Translations under genes and position numbers: made by a program
Notes under the pieces: model-generated
Databases searched by the model: none
What the model saw: the letters and a program-made list of their open reading frames with translations, nothing else
What the model was told of the DNA's origin: nothing
From: Enterovirga sp.
GTDB taxonomy: Bacteria > Pseudomonadota > Alphaproteobacteria > Rhizobiales > Beijerinckiaceae
Reading direction: 5' to 3'
Assembly: GCA_028290385.1 (NCBI GenBank)
Contig: JAQGJZ010000182.1
Span: forward strand, 1-25,931
Length of the DNA stretch: 25,931 bases
In this document: positions 8,048-16,969 of the stretch, one piece after another
How positions within the stretch are numbered: the first letter of the stretch is position 1
Layout: every line of letters begins with the position of its first letter

Positions 8048-8724
8048 CCCCGCCCGCCCCGCAGCCCGCCGGCGCGCGCCACCACATTCTGGCAGAAGCC
8101 GCGCGTGAGAAGCGGGTTCGGAGGCAGCTGCTCCAGGGTTCGGCGCGTCGGATCGTTGCCGTTGATGCACGCGACCAGAAGGGCCGAGAACGCGCTCGCG
8201 GCACGCTGCACCCTGATGGCCTCGGCCGAGGTTCCGAGCGCTGCGCCCGCGAGCGTCGCGGTCGGCGCGGTCTCGCTCATGAGGGCCACGAGCAGCGTGC
8301 CGTACTGGCTCAGGATCATCGAATAGGCGTCCTTGCCGATCTGCCCGTTGGTGTAGGCCTGGCAGGCGGCATAGAGCCCATCGCGCAGCGCCAGCACACC
8401 CTTGCTGCGGCCGTTCAGCTCCTCGATCTTCTCCTGGACGTTATTGCCGAACGTCGCTTCCCCGGGCGCCTGAGCCGCGGTGCTCTTCACGGTCACGTCA
8501 ACATCCTGGGAAAACGCGGTCGCGTAATCCGGGCTGGGCTCCGAACAGGTGACGATCTGCGTCGTGCCGTCAGCGAAGGGGCGCGTGCGTTCCGAGACGA
8601 AGCGCAGGTTTCCGGTTGCAGCCAGCGTCTGCGAAGACCCGAACTGGAATTGGGACGTCCTGAAATTCGGAGAATCGCATCCGGCGAGCGCCAGACACAC
8701 GGTCCCGATCGCGAGCATACGCAT
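8044..8724 (-). CDS. Hypothetical lipoprotein
   Basis: The 226-residue product begins with a short signal peptide ending in the lipobox LALAGC (Cys16), so it should be lipidated. I recognise no domain. The mature part is soluble and Ala/Thr-rich, with three further cysteines (in VTCSEP, AACQAY and VACING) and one in FCQNV, mostly spaced around long predicted helices. The segment [21 protein letters not shown] is well ordered and not low-complexity. A run of six G's (GGGGGGA) lies just upstream of the ATG; a second Met two codons in is an alternative start. Its stop lies inside the end of rlmN (convergent, 4-base overlap). It seems to be a single-gene unit. Confidence 0.82.
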   Translation of the reverse strand: MRMLAIGTVCLALAGCDSPNFRTSQFQFGSSQTLAATGNLRFVSERTRPFADGTTQIVTCSEPSPDYATAFSQDVDVTVKSTAAQAPGEATFGNNVQEKIEELNGRSKGVLALRDGLYAACQAYTNGQIGKDAYSMILSQYGTLLVALMSETAPTATLAGAALGTSAEAIRVQRAASAFSALLVACINGNDPTRRTLEQLPPNPLLTRGFCQNVVARAGGLRGGRG

Positions 8725-8758
8725 CGATGTCCCCCCGGCTCGGCAGCCCGCCGTTTCG

Positions 8759-8790
8759 GCGTGTGCTGCGGTGACGTGGAGCGCACACGC
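8759..8790. repeat. 8-bp inverted repeat upstream of the lipoprotein gene
   Basis: GCGTGTGC (8759-8766) and GCACACGC (8783-8790) are perfect inverted arms around a 16-base centre. They lie 35-66 bases upstream of the lipoprotein start, in the 153-base gap 8725-8877. It could be an operator. Repeats of this size arise often by chance in G+C-rich DNA, so confidence is low. Confidence 0.25.
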
Positions 8791-8851
8791 GGCCCCACAA
8801 CCAGAGGTATTGATACACGGAGGCGCTAGGACTGGAAGCGCAAAGTTTCGG

Positions 8852-8864
8852 GCGCAAAATGCGC
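8852..8864 (-). terminator. Weak hairpin downstream of the helicase gene
   Basis: GCGCA and TGCGC pair around an AAA loop, 14 bases past the helicase stop on the minus strand. The stem is only 5 bp and no T-run follows, so this is a poor intrinsic terminator, listed for completeness. Confidence 0.2.
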
Positions 8865-8877
8865 GCTTTGGTTGTTG

Positions 8878-9966
8878 TTACATCACCACAGTCAGCCGCT
8901 TCGCGGCCCGGGTCAGCCCGGTATACAGCCAGCGGGCCCGGTGCTCGCGAAAGGCGTAGCTTTCGTCGAACAGCACCACGTCATCCCATTGCGAACCCTG
9001 CGACTTGTGCACGGTGAGCACGTAGCCGTAGTCGAACTCGTCCGACTTGCGCCGGGTCGCGAAGGACAGCTCCTCCTCGCGCCCTTCGAAGAATTCACGC
9101 GGCACGGAGACTCTGACGGAGCGCTTGGCCTCGTCCTCCGGCGACACGTCGAGCTCGACATTGCCGCCCTTTTCGCCGCGCGCGATCTTCACCGTGAACA
9201 GGCCGCCGTTCAGCAGGCCCTTGGTCTTGTCGTTGCGCAGGCAGACGAGGCGCTCGCCCACGCCCGGCATCGGGTCGCGGAAGCCGAGCAACTGGCGGAT
9301 GCGCCCGTTATAGCCGCGGCGGGACTTGTTGAGCCCGACGAGCACCTGATCTGCCTTCAGGATCGTCTCGGCGTCGATCTCGCGCCGGTCGATCACGCGC
9401 GTGGTGCCCCACTCGCCGCGCTCGAGCCGCCCCCCTTCGCGCACCGCGATCGAGAGCCGGATGATCGGATCGCCGGCTGCCTGCCGGTGCACCTCCGTCA
9501 GCATGGCGTCCGGCTCGTGCTCGGTGAAATAGCCGGCGCCTTTCACGGGCGGGAGCTGCGCCGGATCGCCGAGGACCAGGACGGGCGTTCCGAAGGACAG
9601 GAGATCCCGCCCGAGCTCCTCGTCGACCATGGAGCATTCGTCGATCACGATCAGCTTGGCCTTGGCGGCATCGCTCTGCCGGTTCAGCACGAAGCGTGGT
9701 CCGGCCTCGCCGGAGCCGCGCGAGCGGTAGATCAGCGAATGGATGGTCGAGGCCTCGCCGCAGCCCTTGTCGCGCAGCACGAGTGCGGCCTTGCCCGTAT
9801 AGGCCGCGAAGCAGACGTCGCCGTCCACGCTCTCGGCGATGTGGCGGGCGAGCGTGGTCTTGCCCGTCCCGGCATAGCCGAACAGGCGGAAGATGGGGCG
9901 GTCGCCGGCCTCCAGCCAGCGCGCGACGGCCAGCATCGCGCCATCCTGCTCGGGGGACCACTTCAT
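8878..9966 (-). CDS. Compact superfamily 1B (RecD/Dda-like) ATP-dependent DNA helicase
   Basis: The 362-residue protein has the SF1B helicase motifs in order: motif I GYAGTGKTT (Lys36), motif Ia AYTGKAA, motif II IDECSMVD (Asp109/Glu110), motif III GDPAQLPP (133-140), motif V TVHKSQGSQWD (318-328) and motif VI YTGLTRA (348-354). The spacing is tight: no RecBCD-interaction region and no long N-terminal domain as in RecD2. It resembles phage T4 Dda and the standalone RecD-like ATPases of alphaproteobacteria. It should be a 5'-3' single-strand translocase; the exact role is unknown. Start 9966 (MKWSPEQ) fits the usual Q-motif-like opening of the family (SPEQ before motif I). It is divergent from the Spy/CpxP-like gene, 153 bases away. 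Confidence 0.88.
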   Translation of the reverse strand: MKWSPEQDGAMLAVARWLEAGDRPIFRLFGYAGTGKTTLARHIAESVDGDVCFAAYTGKAALVLRDKGCGEASTIHSLIYRSRGSGEAGPRFVLNRQSDAAKAKLIVIDECSMVDEELGRDLLSFGTPVLVLGDPAQLPPVKGAGYFTEHEPDAMLTEVHRQAAGDPIIRLSIAVREGGRLERGEWGTTRVIDRREIDAETILKADQVLVGLNKSRRGYNGRIRQLLGFRDPMPGVGERLVCLRNDKTKGLLNGGLFTVKIARGEKGGNVELDVSPEDEAKRSVRVSVPREFFEGREEELSFATRRKSDEFDYGYVLTVHKSQGSQWDDVVLFDESYAFREHRARWLYTGLTRAAKRLTVVM

Positions 9967-10079
9967 TGGGAGCAGGCGGGTTCGGCCGCCGCATCTCGGC
10001 CGTCTGGATGCATCATTACCGCCCTTTAACCCGGCTGCGACGGGCCGGTAAGCTCGCCGGGCGCAGCTTCCGGGGGAGT

Positions 10080-10099
10080 TCGGCGGGAATCCTCGCCGA
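10080..10099 (+). promoter_or_regulatory. Hairpin in the leader of the Spy/CpxP-like gene
   Basis: Positions 10080-10087 pair with 10092-10099 (TCGGCGGG with CTCGCCGA, one G-T pair) around a 4-base loop. It ends 20 bases before the ATG of the Spy/CpxP-like gene, within the 153-base divergent gap 9967-10119. It could be a leader RNA hairpin or an operator dyad; no known factor site is recognised. Confidence 0.3.
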
Positions 10100-10119
10100 C
10101 GCGTTGCGAGACGATCGAC

Positions 10120-10650
10120 ATGAAGCGTTGGGTGGTTGGCCTTTCAGGCCTCGGTGCGCTTGCGGCCGCGGGTGCCTCTGCGCAGGACGGCGCCGGGCGG
10201 GGGCCCTTCGAGCGCGGGCCCGGCTGGCACCGCGGCACGCCGGTTTCGCCCGAGGACAGGGCGGCGTTCACGGATGCCCGCATCGCGGCCCTTCATGCAG
10301 GGCTCAAGCTGAATGCGGACCAGGAGAAGCTCTGGCCCCCCGTGGAGGCTGCGATCCGGGGCCTGGCCAAGCAGCGCCAGGAAGCGCGCCAGGCTCGGCG
10401 CGAGCGCTTCGCCGCGATGCGGCAGGAGGGAGCCGCGCCGGATGTGCCGGGCACGCTGCGCTTCATGGCCGAGCGGCAGGCCGCCTCGGCGGATGCCCTG
10501 CGCAAGCTCGCCGACGCCGCCCAGCCCCTCTACGGCTCGCTGGACGAGGGCCAGAAGCGGCGGTTCTCGATGCTGGCGGGTGGCATGGGTCGCGGCGGGC
10601 TCGGCCATGGCCCCCACCGACGCCACGGCGGCGACATGCGCCGGGGCTGA
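10120..10650 (+). CDS. Periplasmic Spy/CpxP (LTXXQ-motif) family protein
   Basis: The 176-residue protein has a signal peptide (about residues 1-21, cleavage near ASA-QD) and a helical, Arg/Gln/Ala-rich mature part. It has two degenerate LTXXQ motifs: LNADQEKLW near residue 66 and LDEGQKRRF near residue 145. This fits PF07813 (Spy, CpxP and ZraP relatives), which act as periplasmic chaperones or stress sensors. The tail (after MLAGG) is rich in Gly, His and Arg, possibly metal-binding. The Shine-Dalgarno is weak. It converges on coaA with an 8-base gap. No two-component system is adjacent, so regulation cannot be inferred from context. Confidence 0.82.
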   Translation: MKRWVVGLSGLGALAAAGASAQDGAGRGPFERGPGWHRGTPVSPEDRAAFTDARIAALHAGLKLNADQEKLWPPVEAAIRGLAKQRQEARQARRERFAAMRQEGAAPDVPGTLRFMAERQAASADALRKLADAAQPLYGSLDEGQKRRFSMLAGGMGRGGLGHGPHRRHGGDMRRG

Positions 10651-10658
10651 CGCGCCCC
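10643..10658. terminator. Short GC hairpin between convergent genes
   Basis: GGGGC (10643-10647) pairs with GCCCC (10654-10658) across the stop codon of the Spy/CpxP-like gene, in the junction with convergent coaA. The stem is 5 bp with no T-run; it could slow polymerase from both sides but is weak evidence for a terminator. Confidence 0.25.
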
Positions 10659-11666
10659 TCAGAGCCGCCGGAGCGCGACCTGCTCGATCCGGTGGCTCGC
10701 GCCTTTGCGCAGGATGAGACTGGCCCGCTGGCGCGTCGGCAGGATGTTCTCGTTCAGGTTCACGAGGTTGATGCGGTTCCAGAGCCCTTCGGCGAAGTCG
10801 ATCGCCTCCGCCTCGGAGAGATCCGCATATTTCCGGAAATAGGAGAGCGGGTCGCGGAAGGCCGTGTTCCGCAGACGGAGGAACCGCGCGAGGTACCAGC
10901 GGTGCAGATCCTCCTCGTCGGCATCCAGATAGACCGAGAAGTCGAAGAAGTCCGACACGAAGGGGATCGCGGCGCCGTCGCGCGGCAGGCGCGCGGGCTG
11001 GAGAACGTTCAGGCCCTCCACGATCAGGATGTCCGGGTTCTCGACCACGACCTCCTCGTCGGACAGGACGTCGTAGGTCAGGTGCGAATAGATCGGCGCC
11101 CGCACGCCGCGCTTGCCGGCCTTGATGTCCGACAGGAAGCGCAGAAGGCGCGCCGTGTCGTAGCTCTCCGGAAAACCCTTCCGGTCCATCATGTTGAGCC
11201 GGTTCAGCTCCGCATTCGGCCGCAGAAAGCCGTCCGTCGTCACGAGGTCGACCTTCGGGGTGTTCGGCCAGCGCGCGAGGAGGGCCTTCAGGATGCGGGC
11301 CGTCGTCGACTTGCCGACCGCGACGGAGCCGGCAACACCGATGATGTAGGGTACCTTCTCGGTCTTGTCGGCGAGCAGGAACCGCTGCGTCGCCCGGAAC
11401 AGCCCCTGGGCGGCCGCGACGTAGAGCGAGAGCAGCCGGGACAGTGGCAGGTAGATCGCGATGACCTCGTCGAGCGAGATCGGGTCGTTCAGCGATTGCA
11501 ACTGCCCGACCTCGGCTGCCGTCAGCGTCAGCGGGGTGTCGGCGCGCAGCTTGGCCCATTCCTCGCGCGAAAACGTCCGGTAGGGCGAGATATTCTGCTC
11601 CCGGGGAGCCACGGCGGGCCGCGGGACCGGCACGGCCGGGATGTCCCGGCCCAGGATTTCGTGCAT
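10659..11666 (-). CDS. coaA: Type I pantothenate kinase
   Basis: The 335-residue protein phosphorylates pantothenate, the first committed step of coenzyme A synthesis. It has the P-loop [12 protein letters not shown], the VTTDGFL and FPESYD segments, and the SHLTYDV and EGLNVLQ blocks typical of prokaryotic type I CoaA. The length is close to the family norm. Start 11666 (MHEILGRD) is preferred over in-frame codons upstream because those lie within hisE, whose stop is 4 bases away. It is the last gene of the histidine operon, an order conserved in Hyphomicrobiales (hisE-coaA), so its expression should follow that operon. Confidence 0.96.
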   Translation of the reverse strand: MHEILGRDIPAVPVPRPAVAPREQNISPYRTFSREEWAKLRADTPLTLTAAEVGQLQSLNDPISLDEVIAIYLPLSRLLSLYVAAAQGLFRATQRFLLADKTEKVPYIIGVAGSVAVGKSTTARILKALLARWPNTPKVDLVTTDGFLRPNAELNRLNMMDRKGFPESYDTARLLRFLSDIKAGKRGVRAPIYSHLTYDVLSDEEVVVENPDILIVEGLNVLQPARLPRDGAAIPFVSDFFDFSVYLDADEEDLHRWYLARFLRLRNTAFRDPLSYFRKYADLSEAEAIDFAEGLWNRINLVNLNENILPTRQRASLILRKGASHRIEQVALRRL

Positions 11667-11670
11667 CGGC

Positions 11671-11994
11671 TCAACCGCTCCCGCGTGAGGCCTTCTCGGC
11701 GAGGCCGGACTGGGCGGTCCGCCGCGCCAGTTCGGCCATGACTTCATCCACGCTCACCCCGCAAGCGCGGAGTGTGACGAGAAGATGATAGAGCACGTCG
11801 GCGGCTTCCGCCACGAGACCGGCGCGATCGCCCATCACGGCCGCGATTGCAGCCTCGACCGCCTCTTCGCCGAGCTTCTTGGCGGGCTTGGCGGGGCCGC
11901 CCGCGAGCAGCTTGGCCGTGTGCGACTCGCTCGGCGGCGCGGCGGCGCGCTCCGCCACGATGCGTTCGAGGTCGAGCAGCGAGAAGGTCGCCAT
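11671..11994 (-). CDS. hisE: Phosphoribosyl-ATP diphosphatase
   Basis: The 107-residue protein is a MazG-like all-alpha pyrophosphatase that converts phosphoribosyl-ATP to phosphoribosyl-AMP, the second step of histidine synthesis. The metal-binding helices show as [13 protein letters not shown] and [11 protein letters not shown]. The length is usual for a standalone HisE, with no HisI domain fused. Its ATG overlaps the hisF stop by one base (TGATG), indicating translational coupling. It is followed 4 bases later by coaA. Confidence 0.96.
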   Translation of the reverse strand: MATFSLLDLERIVAERAAAPPSESHTAKLLAGGPAKPAKKLGEEAVEAAIAAVMGDRAGLVAEAADVLYHLLVTLRACGVSVDEVMAELARRTAQSGLAEKASRGSG

Positions 11995-12767
11995 CAGGTG
12001 AGCCTCACGGCGAGGCCGGCCTCGGCCATGTGACGCTTGGCCTCGCCGATCGTGTGCTCGCCGAAATGGAAGATCGATGCCGCGAGCACCGCGCTCGCAT
12101 GGCCGTCGCGGACGCCCGCGACCAGGTCGTCCAGCCCGCCGACGCCGCCGGAGGCGACCACCGGGACCGGGACCGCGTCGGAGATGGCCCGCACGAGCGC
12201 GAGGTCGTAGCCCGAGCGCGTGCCGTCCTTGTCCATGGAGGTGACCAGCAGCTCGCCGGCACCGAGGGCCACGACCTTGCGGGCGAACGCGATAGCATCG
12301 AGCCCGGTCGGCTTGCGGCCGCCATGGGTGAAGATCTCCCACCGGTCCGGCTCGCCGGGCCCTGAGACGCGCTTGGCATCGATCGCGACGACCACGCACT
12401 GGCTGCCGAACTTTTCCGCCGCGTCGCGCACGAAGTTGGGGTCGTTCACGGCGGCGGTGTTGATGGACACCTTGTCGGCGCCCGCGAGCAGGAGCCCGCG
12501 GATGTCCTCCACGGTCCTGACGCCCCCGCCGACGGTGAGCGGCATGAAGCACTCGGCGGCCGTGCGGCTGACGATGTCGAGCAGGATGCCGCGATCCTCG
12601 TGGCTCGCCGTGATGTCGAGAAAGCAGAGCTCGTCGGCACCGGCCGCGTCATAGGCGCGGGCGGCCTCCACGGGGTCGCCGGCATCGCGCAGGTCGAGGA
12701 ACTGCACGCCTTTCACGACGCGCCCGTCCTTCACGTCGAGGCAGGGTATCAGGCGAATCTTGAGCAT
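11994..12767 (-). CDS. hisF: Imidazole glycerol phosphate synthase, cyclase subunit
   Basis: The 257-residue TIM barrel starts [17 protein letters not shown] with catalytic Asp11. It has the second catalytic Asp in [15 protein letters not shown], and the phosphate-binding ASGGVGG segment. With HisH it converts PRFAR plus ammonia to imidazole glycerol phosphate and AICAR. The reading frame stays open far upstream across the SulP gene, but that is a high-G+C artefact: the protein begins at MLKIRL, at 12767. Its start overlaps the SulP stop by one base (TGATG), and its stop overlaps hisE in the same way. Confidence 0.97.
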   Translation of the reverse strand: MLKIRLIPCLDVKDGRVVKGVQFLDLRDAGDPVEAARAYDAAGADELCFLDITASHEDRGILLDIVSRTAAECFMPLTVGGGVRTVEDIRGLLLAGADKVSINTAAVNDPNFVRDAAEKFGSQCVVVAIDAKRVSGPGEPDRWEIFTHGGRKPTGLDAIAFARKVVALGAGELLVTSMDKDGTRSGYDLALVRAISDAVPVPVVASGGVGGLDDLVAGVRDGHASAVLAASIFHFGEHTIGEAKRHMAEAGLAVRLT

Positions 12768-15025
12768 CAGGTGGACGCCAACATCAGTTCCTCCGACGTG
12801 ACCCGGAGCCGCTGGGCGGTCAGGCGGGCGATCGTCGCGAGCAGGGATTGGCCGAGATGCGGCTCCTCGCGCAAGAGGCGGTCGAAGCTTTCGGCGCTCA
12901 GGATGAACCCTTCGACCTCCTCGTCGGCGACCACGTCGGCCGAGCGGGGACGGCGATCGAGCAATCCCATCTCGCCGACGCTCGTGCCCGGCCCGAGGCC
13001 CGCAATGCGGCGGCCCGCCTGTTCTCCGGCGAGGCGCACGCTGACCGAGCCGCGGGTCAAAATCCACAATTTGTCGGCCGGCGCGCCCGTCCGGCAGAGC
13101 ACATCGCCGGCCTGATAGGTGCAGGGCGTGAGATGCGCCTTGAAGGCCTCCATCTCGCGTTCGGACAGCCCGCCCGCGAGATCCGTTTCCTCGATCCGGA
13201 GGGCGCGCCACGCCGCGCTCCCCGCCGCACGCGCGGCTGCGAGCGCCCGCTCCTCGGCGGTCTCGAGCGCGGCGTCGAGATCGGGGAAGATGGCGGATTT
13301 CCAGGCCGGGCCGAGCGCCCCGGCGACGAGAACCGCGAACTTCGGGTCGACCGAGGAGAGCAGCAGCGTCATGCCGCGCTCCCGGCAGCGGGTGGCGATC
13401 TGTTTCAGGATCGTCGCGCCCGAGGTGTCGATATCGGTGACGCGCCGCAGGTCGAGGATGACGGTCCGGGCGCTGCCTTCGAGCGACTTCACCCGCGATG
13501 CGAGGTCGTCGGCATTGCCGAAGAACAGGATGCCCTGCAGCTCCAGGATCGCGGTGGCGCGGCCGGTTTCGCGCAGCAGCGCGAGGTGCCCCTGCGAGCG
13601 GATGCGCTTGGAGAAGAGCTGGGCCCCGTCGAGCTGCCGCCGGATGATCGGGCGGCTCATCTCCATGATGAACACGAGGCAGGACAGGCCGATGCCCGCG
13701 AGCGCTCCCGCGACCGGCTGGCCGAGAACCGTGGTGGCCGTGACGGCCGCGACGATCGCGGCGTTGCGCCTCGCCCGCACCGCTGCGTCCCGATCGTCGG
13801 ACCGGAACAGGTCGCGGATCAGCACGATGCACCAGCGGTCCCAGAGCCGCCACGCGATGCTGACCAGGATGGCGGCGAGCACGACGCTGGGCAGCGCCCC
13901 GACGACCGTCGGGGCCGCGACGGCCGCGATCAGAAGCACCGCGGCCAGCGATATGGTGGACACCCGGGTGCGCCCGCCGCCGGAGAAGATCGTGCGCGAA
14001 AACGCGATGGAGGTCGTGACGGTCAGCCCGCCCGCGAGCGACGAGACGAGGTTCGACAGCCCCTGGCCGGCGAGGTTGCGCCGAGGGGCGGCGTCCACGT
14101 CGGCGAGGTTTTGCGCCGCGCGCAGCGCGAAGGTGAGGTCGAGCGTGCCCAGGATTGCCAGCGTCAGGGAGGTGAGCACGAGCGCCTTGACGAGCTCGAA
14201 ATCGGCAAGCGACTGCCCCAGCGTCTCGAGATCGAGGTGGAGGCCGAGCGATGCTCCCCCGAGCGAGACCTCGCCGACCGTGCCGCCGAGGGCGAGCCCG
14301 GGGGCCACGAGTGCGAGGACGTGGTAGAGGCCGGTCCCCACCAGAAGCCCGAACAGCATCACGGGCCGCTGGGGCGCGCGCGCCTCGATGGTCGTCACGA
14401 GCAGGATCAGGGCCAGGCCGAAGACCGGCATGGCCGGCGCCGGAAGGTGCAGATCGGCGACCGCCTGGACCACGGCCCCGACGGACGAGAGCCCGAACAT
14501 GCGCGGCAGCTGCTGCGCGAAGATCAGGATCGCCAGCCCGGTCAGGAAGCCGGCGAGGACGGGATAGGGCGTGAACTTCACGATCCGCCCGAGCCCCGAC
14601 CCGGCGATGACGAGCTGCCACAGGCCCGCCAGCATCGCCGATAGCGGCAGAAGCGCGAGGGCGAGGGTGACGTCGCCGTTCGCGCGATGGACCAGCCAGC
14701 CGAGGAAGCTCGCCTGGATGAGCGAATGGGTGGTCGACGTGATGTTCGGGACGAACGAGGACACGCGGGCCAGCGCACCGATGGCGCCGCCCGCGACGGC
14801 GCAGAGAATGCCCGCCGCGGCCCCGAGGGCGACGTAGTCGCGGCCCAGGGGCTCGTAGGCGACCACGCCGGCCGAGACGCAGAAGGGCAGCGCCAGAAGC
14901 CCCGCCATTCCGCCCGAGGTCACTTCGCGCGCGACGTGCTGAAGGCCCGGGCGCCGTGGCTGCCTCGGCTCGAGGACGATGTCGTGGCCGGCGGCCGACG
15001 CAGTCTCGACCGAAGACGCCCTCAT
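12767..15025 (-). CDS. SulP/SLC26 family anion transporter with STAS and cyclic-nucleotide-binding domains
   Basis: The 752-residue protein has three parts. Residues about 36-455 are a SulP membrane domain ([41 protein letters not shown]). Residues about 482-590 form a STAS domain with the DIDTSG turn (Asp533, Ser535). Residues about 618-735 form a CRP-type cyclic-nucleotide domain whose phosphate-binding cassette is intact (GEMG at 684-687, RSA at 694-696), so nucleotide binding is likely. SulP proteins move sulfate, bicarbonate, dicarboxylates or other anions; the substrate here cannot be read from sequence. The gene sits between hisA (4 bases upstream) and hisF (1-base TGATG overlap), so it is translated as part of the histidine operon. 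Codon use looks like its neighbours. Confidence 0.92.
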   Translation of the reverse strand: MRASSVETASAAGHDIVLEPRQPRRPGLQHVAREVTSGGMAGLLALPFCVSAGVVAYEPLGRDYVALGAAAGILCAVAGGAIGALARVSSFVPNITSTTHSLIQASFLGWLVHRANGDVTLALALLPLSAMLAGLWQLVIAGSGLGRIVKFTPYPVLAGFLTGLAILIFAQQLPRMFGLSSVGAVVQAVADLHLPAPAMPVFGLALILLVTTIEARAPQRPVMLFGLLVGTGLYHVLALVAPGLALGGTVGEVSLGGASLGLHLDLETLGQSLADFELVKALVLTSLTLAILGTLDLTFALRAAQNLADVDAAPRRNLAGQGLSNLVSSLAGGLTVTTSIAFSRTIFSGGGRTRVSTISLAAVLLIAAVAAPTVVGALPSVVLAAILVSIAWRLWDRWCIVLIRDLFRSDDRDAAVRARRNAAIVAAVTATTVLGQPVAGALAGIGLSCLVFIMEMSRPIIRRQLDGAQLFSKRIRSQGHLALLRETGRATAILELQGILFFGNADDLASRVKSLEGSARTVILDLRRVTDIDTSGATILKQIATRCRERGMTLLLSSVDPKFAVLVAGALGPAWKSAIFPDLDAALETAEERALAAARAAGSAAWRALRIEETDLAGGLSEREMEAFKAHLTPCTYQAGDVLCRTGAPADKLWILTRGSVSVRLAGEQAGRRIAGLGPGTSVGEMGLLDRRPRSADVVADEEVEGFILSAESFDRLLREEPHLGQSLLATIARLTAQRLRVTSEELMLAST

Positions 15026-15029
15026 GCCG

Positions 15030-15800
15030 CTAGGCGCGGATGCGCTCCGGACGAGACGCCTCCCCGGGCTTTCGCGCGCCGGCGATCAGGGCCAGCGCTT
15101 CGGCCGGGTCGATGCGGCCGTCATAGAGCGCACGACCCGTGATGGCGCCCGCGAGGGCGGCGCAATCGGGCTCGAGCAGCCGCTCGATGTCGGCCATGGA
15201 GGCGAGGCCGCCGGACGCGATCACCGGGATGCTGACGGCCTGCGCCAGGGCGAGTGTCATCGGGATGTTGAGGCCCTTGAGGATGCCGTCCCGGGCGATG
15301 TCGGTGTAGATGATGGCCGCGACGCCCGCGTCCTCGAACCGGCGGCCGAGCTCCTCGGCTGTGAGGGTCGAGGTCTCGGCCCAGCCATGCACCGCGACGC
15401 GCCCGTCCTTGGCATCGATGCCGACCGCGATCCGCCCGGGATGGAGGCGTGCCGCCTCGCGCACCAGATCCGGATCCTGCACGGCCGCGGTGCCGATGAT
15501 GACCCGCGCCACGCCGGCCGCGAGCCAGCCCTCGATCGTGCGCATGTCGCGGATGCCGCCGCCGAGCTGCACCGGCACGGTCACCTTGGCCAGAACGGCC
15601 CTGACCGCCTCAGCATTGACGGGTCTGCCCGCGAAGGCGCCGTCGAGGTCGACGAGGTGGAGCCACTGGAAGCCCTGGGCCTCGAAGGTCGTGGCCTGGT
15701 CGACCGGGTCGTCGTTGAAGATCGTGGCCTGGGCCATGTCGCCCTGGACCAGGCGGACGCAGCGCCCTTCCTTGAGGTCGATTGCAGGAAACAGGATCAT
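15030..15800 (-). CDS. hisA: Phosphoribosylformimino-5-aminoimidazole carboxamide ribotide (ProFAR) isomerase
   Basis: The 256-residue TIM barrel opens [16 protein letters not shown] with catalytic Asp8 and has the second catalytic Asp in [18 protein letters not shown] and ASGGLAS form the phosphate-binding loops. It isomerises ProFAR to PRFAR, the substrate of HisHF. The ATG overlaps the hisH stop (ATGA, 4 bases), indicating coupling. Downstream comes the SulP gene, 4 bases away, instead of the usual hisF. The C-terminal tail ([16 protein letters not shown]) is slightly longer than in most HisA. Confidence 0.97.
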   Translation of the reverse strand: MILFPAIDLKEGRCVRLVQGDMAQATIFNDDPVDQATTFEAQGFQWLHLVDLDGAFAGRPVNAEAVRAVLAKVTVPVQLGGGIRDMRTIEGWLAAGVARVIIGTAAVQDPDLVREAARLHPGRIAVGIDAKDGRVAVHGWAETSTLTAEELGRRFEDAGVAAIIYTDIARDGILKGLNIPMTLALAQAVSIPVIASGGLASMADIERLLEPDCAALAGAITGRALYDGRIDPAEALALIAGARKPGEASRPERIRA

Positions 15801-16447
15801 GGCCGCCAGCGCAGGAAGTTGGAGATCAGCCGCAGCCCCAGCGCCTGGCTCTTCTCGGGATGGAACTGCGTTCCCGCAAGATTGCGGCGCGCGACCATGG
15901 CCGTGACGGGCCCGCCATAGGCGGAGACCGCGACCACCTCGGCCTCGTCCGTGGGCTGGAGCGCGTAGGAATGGACGAAGTACGCGTGCAGCCCTTCAGG
16001 GCCGAGCGGAATCCCGTCCGTCAGGGGGTGGTCCTGCTGCGGGTGAAGCGTGTTCCAGCCCATATGCGGGACCTTGAGGCTCGGATCGTCGGGTTGGATC
16101 GGAGCCACGTCGCCGCCGATCCAGCCGAGCCCCGGCGTCGCGGCGTGCTCGAGCCCGCGCGTCGCCATGAGCTGCATGCCGACGCAGATGCCGAGGAACG
16201 GCCGGCCTTTTTCGATGGCGCCCTCTGTCATGGCCTCGACCATGCCCGGGATGCTGTCGAGCCCGCGCCGGCAATCGGCGTAGGCGCCGACGCCCGGCAG
16301 CACGATCCGGTCCGCGCGCGCCACCTCGGCGGGGTCGGACGTGACGAGGATGCGCTCGTTGGTGCCGCTTTCGAGTGACGCCCGCTCGAAGGCCTTGGCC
16401 GCCGAATTCAGGTTGCCCGAGCCGTAATCGACGATCGCAACGGTCAT
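15797..16447 (-). CDS. hisH: Imidazole glycerol phosphate synthase, glutaminase subunit
   Basis: The 216-residue class I glutamine amidotransferase starts [11 protein letters not shown]. It has the nucleophile elbow GICVGMQ, the PHMGWN segment and the C-terminal catalytic His/Glu in TQFHPEKSQ. It releases ammonia from glutamine and channels it into HisF. The ATG overlaps the stop of the DUF2628 gene (ATGA, 4 bases) and its stop overlaps hisA by 4 bases, so it is tightly coupled on both sides. Confidence 0.97.
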   Translation of the reverse strand: MTVAIVDYGSGNLNSAAKAFERASLESGTNERILVTSDPAEVARADRIVLPGVGAYADCRRGLDSIPGMVEAMTEGAIEKGRPFLGICVGMQLMATRGLEHAATPGLGWIGGDVAPIQPDDPSLKVPHMGWNTLHPQQDHPLTDGIPLGPEGLHAYFVHSYALQPTDEAEVVAVSAYGGPVTAMVARRNLAGTQFHPEKSQALGLRLISNFLRWRP

Positions 16448-16959
16448 CGCCGGCCCTCGAAATCAGGAAACAAGCCCAGCACCGGCTCCTGGCGGATCGG
16501 GCGGGCCGGGGCGGTCACGCGCACGGGCGCCGGAGCGGTGTCATGATGATGCGCCGGGCCCCCATGGCTCCCGGGCGCCAGCCATTGCGCGAAGCTCTTG
16601 GTTTCGGCCTCTGCCGCGTCCGCCGCGACGACGAGCCCCGTCATCGGCCGCCGACGAAGGCGGTAGGCGAACCGACGAATGCTGGACGCCTCGAGCCCGA
16701 GAAACAGGTGAACCAGCACTTCGATCGCAAGGATCGCCGCGCCCGGGATGCGGAGAGCCGCGAGCGCGATGGGCAGGCCCACCGTGCCGGCCAGCGCCAG
16801 GGCCGCGACGAGCCAGTGCCGGTGCCAGAGAAACCACAGAACGGGAAAGAAGAACGCGGTCCACGAGAACCCGTCGCGCACGATCTCCGCACGCTCGAGC
16901 GCGCGGGCGTCGCCGGGAACGGCGTCCTTCGGGAGGTGGATCGTGAAGCTGGCGGACAT
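16444..16959 (-). CDS. DUF2628 family membrane protein
   Basis: The 171-residue product has an N-terminal soluble part ([21 protein letters not shown]), then two or three hydrophobic segments (about residues 35-95) beginning with the aromatic [19 protein letters not shown] Pro/Ala-rich cytoplasmic tail with HHH follows. This matches the DUF2628 proteins found between hisB and hisH in many Hyphomicrobiales; the function is unknown. Start 16959 (MSASFTI) has an in-phase GAGG-like site just upstream, and hisB ends 10 bases before. A longer in-frame start would run into hisB. Its stop overlaps the hisH start by 4 bases. Confidence 0.88.
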   Translation of the reverse strand: MSASFTIHLPKDAVPGDARALERAEIVRDGFSWTAFFFPVLWFLWHRHWLVAALALAGTVGLPIALAALRIPGAAILAIEVLVHLFLGLEASSIRRFAYRLRRRPMTGLVVAADAAEAETKSFAQWLAPGSHGGPAHHHDTAPAPVRVTAPARPIRQEPVLGLFPDFEGRR

Positions 16960-16969
16960 GGAGGAGCCC

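Noticed and set aside
8872..10029. 385-codon plus-strand open frame opposite the helicase
   Set aside because: No motif, and the minus strand has every SF1B helicase motif in order.
12768..14621. Possible giant HisF with a 600-residue N-terminal extension
   Set aside because: The extension is Arg/Ala-rich noise in another frame of the SulP gene; HisF is full length from MLKIRL and has a coupled start.
12848..14644. Long plus-strand open frame (598 codons) opposite the SulP gene
   Set aside because: Low-complexity charged translation with no recognisable motif, exactly antisense to a well-conserved transporter.
12767..15025. SulP gene as a recent mobile-element insertion
   Set aside because: No inverted repeats, integrase or transposase, or target duplication at its ends; the junctions are clean coupled overlaps and codon use resembles the neighbours.
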